A DNA stretch of 8,711 nt, from NCBI GenBank assembly GCA_905233865.1, contig CAJOGH010000030.1, positions 1 to 8,711 of the forward strand, given 5' to 3'. Position numbers and translations under genes: made by a program. This document shows, in pieces, positions 6,070 through 8,711 of the stretch; the stretch's first letter is position 1, and each line of letters opens with the position of its first letter. Below the pieces are notes generated by a model. The model did no database searches. It was not told where the DNA came from and was given only the letters and a program-made list of their open reading frames with translations. The stretch is from an uncultured Atopobiaceae bacterium (GTDB lineage Bacteria; Actinomycetota; Coriobacteriia; Coriobacteriales; Atopobiaceae).

Positions 6070-6519
6070 ATGGCTGAGTATGTGGGCATACAGACCGAGC
6101 AGCTTGTCCCGTTCGGGCAGAACGTCCTACTTGTCGACTCAATCCCGTGTCCGAAGGGCCAAGTGGTGCATCGGAACGGCAGCGGCATCCTTACTCTTCG
6201 CGGCTGTGGCTCCAACTGCTTCTCGCGGTTCCAAGTGTCCTACGGGGCGAACATAGCGGTCCCAGAGGGAGGGACGGCGGGAGCGATCGCGCTGGCGCTG
6301 GCCCTGAACGGGGAGCCGATTCTCAACTCCCGAGCAATCGTGACACCTACGGCAGTGGAAGAGTACAACTCCGTGAGCAGGACGATTGCCGTCACGGTTC
6401 CTCGCGGATGCTGCTACACCCTCGCAATCGAGAATGTGAACGCAGGGGTTGACGGCCTTATTGACACACAGACAATCAGCGTCGCGGACGTAAACCTCAC
6501 CGTGGCGCGCATCGCGTAG
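6070..6519 (+). CDS. Cys-containing beta-rich phage protein, candidate virion decoration protein
   Basis: 149 residues, AGGAGG at 6059-6064 overlapping the upstream stop, then ATG 6070. The sequence alternates hydrophobic strands with Gly/Pro/Asn turns: PFGQNVLLVDSIPCPKGQVV, GILTLRG, YGANIAVPEGGTAGAIALAL, AIVTPTAVEEYNSVSRTIAV. Cys residues at 27, 46, 50, 113 and 114 (RGCGSNC, RGCCYTL) could form disulfides or bind metal. The NIAVP-GGT-IALAL and VTP-AVE-NVSR-I-VP-GCC pattern is one I recognise from small phage proteins that accompany the preceding gene type. The fold is probably a jelly-roll or C1q/TNF-like sandwich, which would suit a capsid or tail decoration subunit; this is inferred from composition only. 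No signal peptide or membrane helix is seen. Confidence 0.68.
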   Translation: MAEYVGIQTEQLVPFGQNVLLVDSIPCPKGQVVHRNGSGILTLRGCGSNCFSRFQVSYGANIAVPEGGTAGAIALALALNGEPILNSRAIVTPTAVEEYNSVSRTIAVTVPRGCCYTLAIENVNAGVDGLIDTQTISVADVNLTVARIA

Positions 6520-6531
6520 AGGGGAGGAACA

Positions 6532-6978
6532 ATGGTCGAACTGATACGTTCCACCAAGGACGCAGTTCTCGAACGGCTCGACAAGAGCATCAACGAGAAG
6601 GGCGCCGACCGCATGAACGTGCAGGAGGTCGGGATGCTCGCGGACGTGGTGAAGGACCTCGCCGAGGCCGAGAAGTCGTGCTGGGAGGCGGAGTACTACC
6701 ACTCCGTGACCGACGCGATGCACGACGGCTCCATGGGTTACGAGGACGCCATGGGCTACCGCGACGGCATGGGATACCGCGACGGCCAGCGCGGCGGTCG
6801 CATGGGCTATCGCGGCCAGCCCCGCGACTCCCAGGGCCGCTACTCGCGTCGCGGCTACCGTCCCATGGACGGGTACGGCCACGACGACGTGATGATGGAC
6901 GTTCGCGAGCTGATGGAGAACGCCGACCCGCAGGAGCGGGAGGAGCTTCGCCGCAGGCTGCGCGAGATGGTCGACTAG
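6532..6978 (+). CDS. Helical protein with Gly/Arg/Tyr-rich repeat region
   Basis: 148 residues, GGGGAGG at 6521-6527 and ATG 6532. Residues 1-60 are a charged helical domain (DAVLERLDKSINEKGADRMN, ADVVKDLAEAEKSCWEAEYY). Residues 64-120 are low complexity, with MGYEDA, MGYRDG and MGYRDG repeats and an RGG-like stretch (QRGGRMGYRGQPRDSQGRYS). The end is a helix rich in Arg/Glu (DPQEREELRRRLREMVD). Gly/Arg/Tyr segments of this kind often bind nucleic acid or drive condensation, but in the gut-phage proteins I recall with this layout no function is known. It is the last of the three small proteins before the metallopeptidase. Its TAG (6976-6978) shares a base with the next gene's GTG start, which implies coupled translation. 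Confidence 0.68.
   Translation: MVELIRSTKDAVLERLDKSINEKGADRMNVQEVGMLADVVKDLAEAEKSCWEAEYYHSVTDAMHDGSMGYEDAMGYRDGMGYRDGQRGGRMGYRGQPRDSQGRYSRRGYRPMDGYGHDDVMMDVRELMENADPQEREELRRRLREMVD
6733..6786 (+). repeat. Three 18-nt coding repeats (MGY-D)
   Basis: Copies start at 6733, 6751 and 6769 and encode MGYEDA, MGYRDG and MGYRDG in the 6532 gene. A further MGYR unit follows after an RGG-like insertion. Confidence 0.75.
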
Positions 6979-7400
6979 TGCGACCGTTCGTCGTCAACGG
7001 AGACGTGTGGGGGGTCGTCCGCGTTCCTGCGGGCGACCCCCATCTCGTAGATCGCACCGGCGACCCGAAGCTTGGAGTCACGGACTCCGTGGGGCGCATG
7101 GTCTACGTCAGGGACGACCTCCGCCCACCGTTGCTGGACAAGGTGATGCTCCACGAGGTCGCCCATGCGATAACCGTCTCGTGGGGCCTGCTCCCCCGTC
7201 TCCGCCGCGACGCCATGAGAGGCGACCTGACGGGCGTGGAGGAGTGGGGCGCCCAACTAGTCGAGAACCACGCGATGGAGGCCGTGAGGGCCGCGTCAGT
7301 GGCTCTCGGAAGGCCAGTCTGCGTCAGGGGCCTTTGCGATGTCCTCGCGGACGAGCCCACGGACGTACTCGGTCTTAGACGGGACCTCGGAAAGGCGTGA
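6978..7400 (+). CDS. Putative zinc metallopeptidase (HExxH)
   Basis: 140 residues from GTG 6978, which overlaps the upstream TAG by one base. No strong ribosome binding site is present, so coupling is likely; the only internal ATG upstream of the active site is at 7098 and would remove the N-terminal strands. Residues 3-45 look like a small beta-sheet (PFVVNGDVWGVVRVP, LGVTDSVGRMVYV), then a helix carries LHEVAH, with His59, Glu60 and His63 as the zinc/catalytic set. A downstream helix, EEWGAQLVENHAMEA, supplies Glu/His candidates for the third ligand. Overall this resembles short phage and ImmA/IrrE-like (DUF955) metallopeptidases, whose targets include repressors. In phages next to structural genes the substrate is unknown. 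The C-terminal 35 residues lie opposite the minus-strand regulator gene and may be an overlap-imposed extension. Confidence 0.72.
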   Translation: MRPFVVNGDVWGVVRVPAGDPHLVDRTGDPKLGVTDSVGRMVYVRDDLRPPLLDKVMLHEVAHAITVSWGLLPRLRRDAMRGDLTGVEEWGAQLVENHAMEAVRAASVALGRPVCVRGLCDVLADEPTDVLGLRRDLGKA

Positions 7401-7499
7401 GATCACGTCCGCGTCCGCGACCTTCCTGAACCGGAACACGTACTGGCGCGTCTTCTTGTCGTAGGCCCTCTTTGCCCTCTTCTGTGCCTCTGTTAGCAT
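7296..7499 (-). CDS. Small ribbon-helix-helix-type DNA-binding protein
   Basis: 67 residues, minus strand, ATG at 7499 with a G-rich Shine-Dalgarno (GAGGGGG, plus-strand 7503-7509). The frame stays open to 7721, but the upstream part runs into repeat DNA and lacks a start signal, so I reject the longer form. The N-terminus is basic (TEAQKRAKRAYDKKTRQ). Then comes a ribbon-helix-helix pattern: a beta strand QYVFRFRKV (19-27), helix A DADVISRLSEV (29-39) and helix B KTEYVRGLVREDIAKA (42-57). KTEYVRGLVREDI is typical of the second helix in Arc/MetJ-type proteins, which bind DNA as dimers through the strand. It may regulate the early genes or itself. No toxin partner is beside it. It overlaps the convergent metallopeptidase gene by 105 nt. 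Confidence 0.7.
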   Translation of the reverse strand: MLTEAQKRAKRAYDKKTRQYVFRFRKVADADVISRLSEVPSKTEYVRGLVREDIAKAPDADWPSESH

Positions 7500-7521
7500 C
7501 GTCCCCCTCTCGTCCCCGTAG

Positions 7522-7532
7522 ACTATAGCATA
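7522..7532 (-). promoter_or_regulatory. Candidate -10 promoter element for the ribbon-helix-helix gene
   Basis: On the minus strand TATGCTATAGT lies 23 nt before the ATG in an otherwise GC-rich surrounding. It offers two overlapping -10-like hexamers, TATGCT and TATAGT. Neither has a recognisable -35 box at 16-18 nt. The short A/T island is the only one in this stretch, so a promoter with a weak or activator-dependent -35 is possible. Confidence 0.3.
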
Positions 7533-7539
7533 CAACCAT

Positions 7540-8257
7540 GCAGGGCGTCCTTCGCGTGGCTTTGGTCTGCCATCGCAATGCGCGGCGTTACAAAGCTGTG
7601 CCAACGCACGGCCAAACAGAGCTGTGCCCCCGCTCAACTTCGCTTTGCCACTGCTACACATCGCGTTGCATTGCTTCGCTAAACCGTCGCTTTGCTGGGC
7701 ATAGCCATTGCAGGACGGCACATATCATGACCTCGCCTTGCCAATGCGTTGCTCGACGTGGCTGTGCTCCGCCTTTGCTGGGCTAAACACCGCCGTGCCG
7801 CTGCTCGGCTTTCCGGTGCTGTGCGGTGCCGTTGCTGTGCTCAACACAACCTTGCTCCGCCTTTGCAAGGCTTGGCGGTGCCTTGCCATTGCTGTGCTTT
7901 CCGGTACTGCACTGCGCCATTACGCCGCTCGGCGGTGCGATGCCGTTGCTGTGCTCTGTGACGCTTTCCCGCTGCTTTGCATCCCTATGCCTGCGCCTCG
8001 CGCACCCAAGCTATGCCACGACTGAACAGTGCCATGCCGACGCTGAACAATGCAGCGCTATGCCTCCGCTTTGCAGTGCGCGCCAGTGCCTATGCGGGAC
8101 CCAGCCATGCTAAGCCTTCACTCTGCTCTGCTCGGAAGTGCGTGGCTATGCCGTTGCCCAACATCGCCATTCCTTGCCCTTGCATCGCCTGGCTTGGCAT
8201 TGCCATTGCGAAGCACTGCGTCGCATCGCCGCTGCTATGCCCTGTTCCGCAATGCCG
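7540..8257 (-). repeat. Non-coding mosaic of short degenerate GC-NN-GC repeats, about 720 bp
   Basis: No convincing gene lies here. On the minus strand the DNA is built from a small vocabulary of interlocking words (GGCATAGC, AGCAATGGCA, GGCAAAGCG, AGCACAGCAACGGC, GCGGAGCA), giving G/A-rich sequence with few T residues; A is correspondingly scarce on the plus strand (5 of 60 bases in 7801-7860). GCTATGCC occurs exactly at 8010, 8057, 8145 and 8234 (plus strand). GCC(A/G)(T/C)TGC occurs at 7647, 7704, 7828, 7885, 7942, 8151 and 8202. Open frames are Cys/Ala/Leu-rich on the plus strand and Gln/Arg/Ala/Lys-rich on the minus strand, with no ribosome binding sites or recognisable domains. It starts at the stop codon of the 8258 gene and ends at the leader of the ribbon-helix-helix gene. 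From memory, similar stretches occur in other gut phages and mobile elements. Confidence 0.75.
7771..7998. repeat. 57-nt periodic repeat within the mosaic
   Basis: GCCNTTGCTG words begin at 7771, 7828, 7885 and 7942, each exactly 57 nt apart. Copies two to four share GCC(A/G)TTGCTGTGCT (14 nt), preceded by GCGGTGC at 7823, 7875 and 7932. The roughly 30-nt interiors differ. A second link is GCTTTCCGGT(G/A)CTG at 7808-7821 and 7896-7909. The array is too degenerate for a CRISPR and the interiors use the same words as the repeats. Confidence 0.6.
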
Positions 8258-8711
8258 CTACAGCGTGTCGTGGAGCACCTTGCCGTCCTCGTCGGTGACT
8301 CGGCAGACGAACCGTCCCTTGCCGCTGTTGCGCCACTGCCCCGTGCCGTGGAACTCGCCGTAGGCGAACCACTCCAGGACTACTGGAAGCAGATCGTCCT
8401 TGAGCAGGGCAACGTCGAACTCCTGCGTCGTGCCGGCAGGAACGGTCTCGGAATGGGCAAGGGCGATGCGCTCACCCTGCGCGGTGGAGGCGCGGAGCGG
8501 GCGCTGGCACTCGCCGATGGTCTCGCCCTCGGGAAGCACGAGAGGCACCTTGCGCGGGGCGACGAATACGAGGCCGTCGATCTCCTTCTTGTACGCCTTG
8601 ACCTTGGAGGACTTCGACCCCGTGGCGCGGCGCATCATGCCGCAGCTGTCCTTGAAGAAGCCCTTCCACTGGTAGTCCCACGTGAACGGCTTGCCGTCCT
8701 CGCGCGGGAAC
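8258..8711 (-). CDS. Phage early-region protein with RAMP/Cas7-like C-terminal features, 5'-truncated
   Basis: The minus-strand frame is open from the window edge to a TAG at 8258-8260, showing 150 C-terminal residues; the Met at 8638 is probably internal, since the sequence before it (TWDYQWKGFFKDSCGMM) is continuous protein. Visible parts are a basic segment SKSSKVKAYKKEIDGLVFVA, then LVLPEGETIGECQRPLRAS and GERIALAHSETVPAGTTQEF, and finally VVLEWFAYGEFHGTGQWRNS followed by GKGRFVCRV. I recognise the family as a recurring hypothetical protein of gut phages. The VPAGT-x-F strand followed by a helix and a Gly-rich GQWRNSGKGRF loop resembles the layout of Cas7/Csm3 RAMP proteins, which bind RNA, but sequence similarity is only at motif level. 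No cas genes are visible nearby. It is the last gene before the repeat mosaic. Confidence 0.65.
   Translation of the reverse strand, partial: FPREDGKPFTWDYQWKGFFKDSCGMMRRATGSKSSKVKAYKKEIDGLVFVAPRKVPLVLPEGETIGECQRPLRASTAQGERIALAHSETVPAGTTQEFDVALLKDDLLPVVLEWFAYGEFHGTGQWRNSGKGRFVCRVTDEDGKVLHDTL

Noticed and set aside
7401..7500. Bidirectional terminator at the convergence point
   Set aside because: I looked for a GC-rich hairpin with flanking T/A runs between the converging genes and found none; the genes overlap instead.
7500..7721. Longer minus-strand form of the ribbon-helix-helix protein starting at 7721
   Set aside because: The extra 74 residues are low-complexity translation of repeat DNA, while ATG 7499 has a good ribosome binding site and begins the recognisable protein.
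7771..7998. CRISPR array
   Set aside because: The repeat core is only 14-24 nt and varies between copies, just three or four units are seen, and the spacers use the same repeat vocabulary. No cas1/cas2 is visible.
7708..8363. Three overlapping plus-strand open frames of 95-128 codons in the repeat region
   Set aside because: Translations are Cys/Ala/Leu/Pro-rich reiterations of the repeat words, with no ribosome binding site, and one runs into the well-supported 8258 minus gene.

Overview
The window looks like part of a tailed-phage genome (or prophage), probably a siphovirus, from a GC-rich host. Uniformly GC-rich coding DNA, tightly packed genes with strong AGGAGG-type ribosome binding sites, a Dp-1-like holin, a Cys/His endolysin without spanins, and tail genes all point to a Gram-positive host. 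A gut actinobacterium such as a Coriobacteriia member would fit, but the host assignment is inference. No integrase, terminase, capsid, tRNA or rRNA gene is present.

Layout. Bases 1-2942 (+) hold the end of the tail module: the 3' end of an upstream tail gene, an OB-like/coiled-coil tail protein, and a 447-residue tail-tip or receptor-binding candidate built around BspA-type leucine-rich repeats. Bases 3072-4531 (+) hold the lysis module: a small membrane/coiled-coil protein, a holin, an Amidase_5/NlpC-like endolysin with a strong internal start before its C-terminal domain, and a 28-residue one-helix membrane protein too short for most gene callers. Bases 4539-6978 (+) hold five small, probably virion-associated genes: Gly/Asn/Gln-rich, Cys-rich and Gly/Arg/Tyr-rich proteins. 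The plus-strand run ends with an HExxH putative zinc metallopeptidase (6978-7400).

The minus strand takes over from 7296. A partial gene (8258-8711) runs leftwards from the window edge, followed by about 720 bp of non-coding, purine-skewed repeat mosaic, then a small ribbon-helix-helix regulator (7296-7499). The regulator converges on the metallopeptidase gene and overlaps it by 105 nt, so this is the late/early convergence point of the phage.

The most unusual parts are the repeat mosaic, which has a local 57-nt period, and the minus-strand protein beside it, whose C-terminal half has features reminiscent of Cas7/RAMP folds (a VPAGT strand and a Gly-rich GQWRNSGKGRF loop). A link between the two is speculation. 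The internal endolysin start and the overlapping gene pairs are more conventional but testable.
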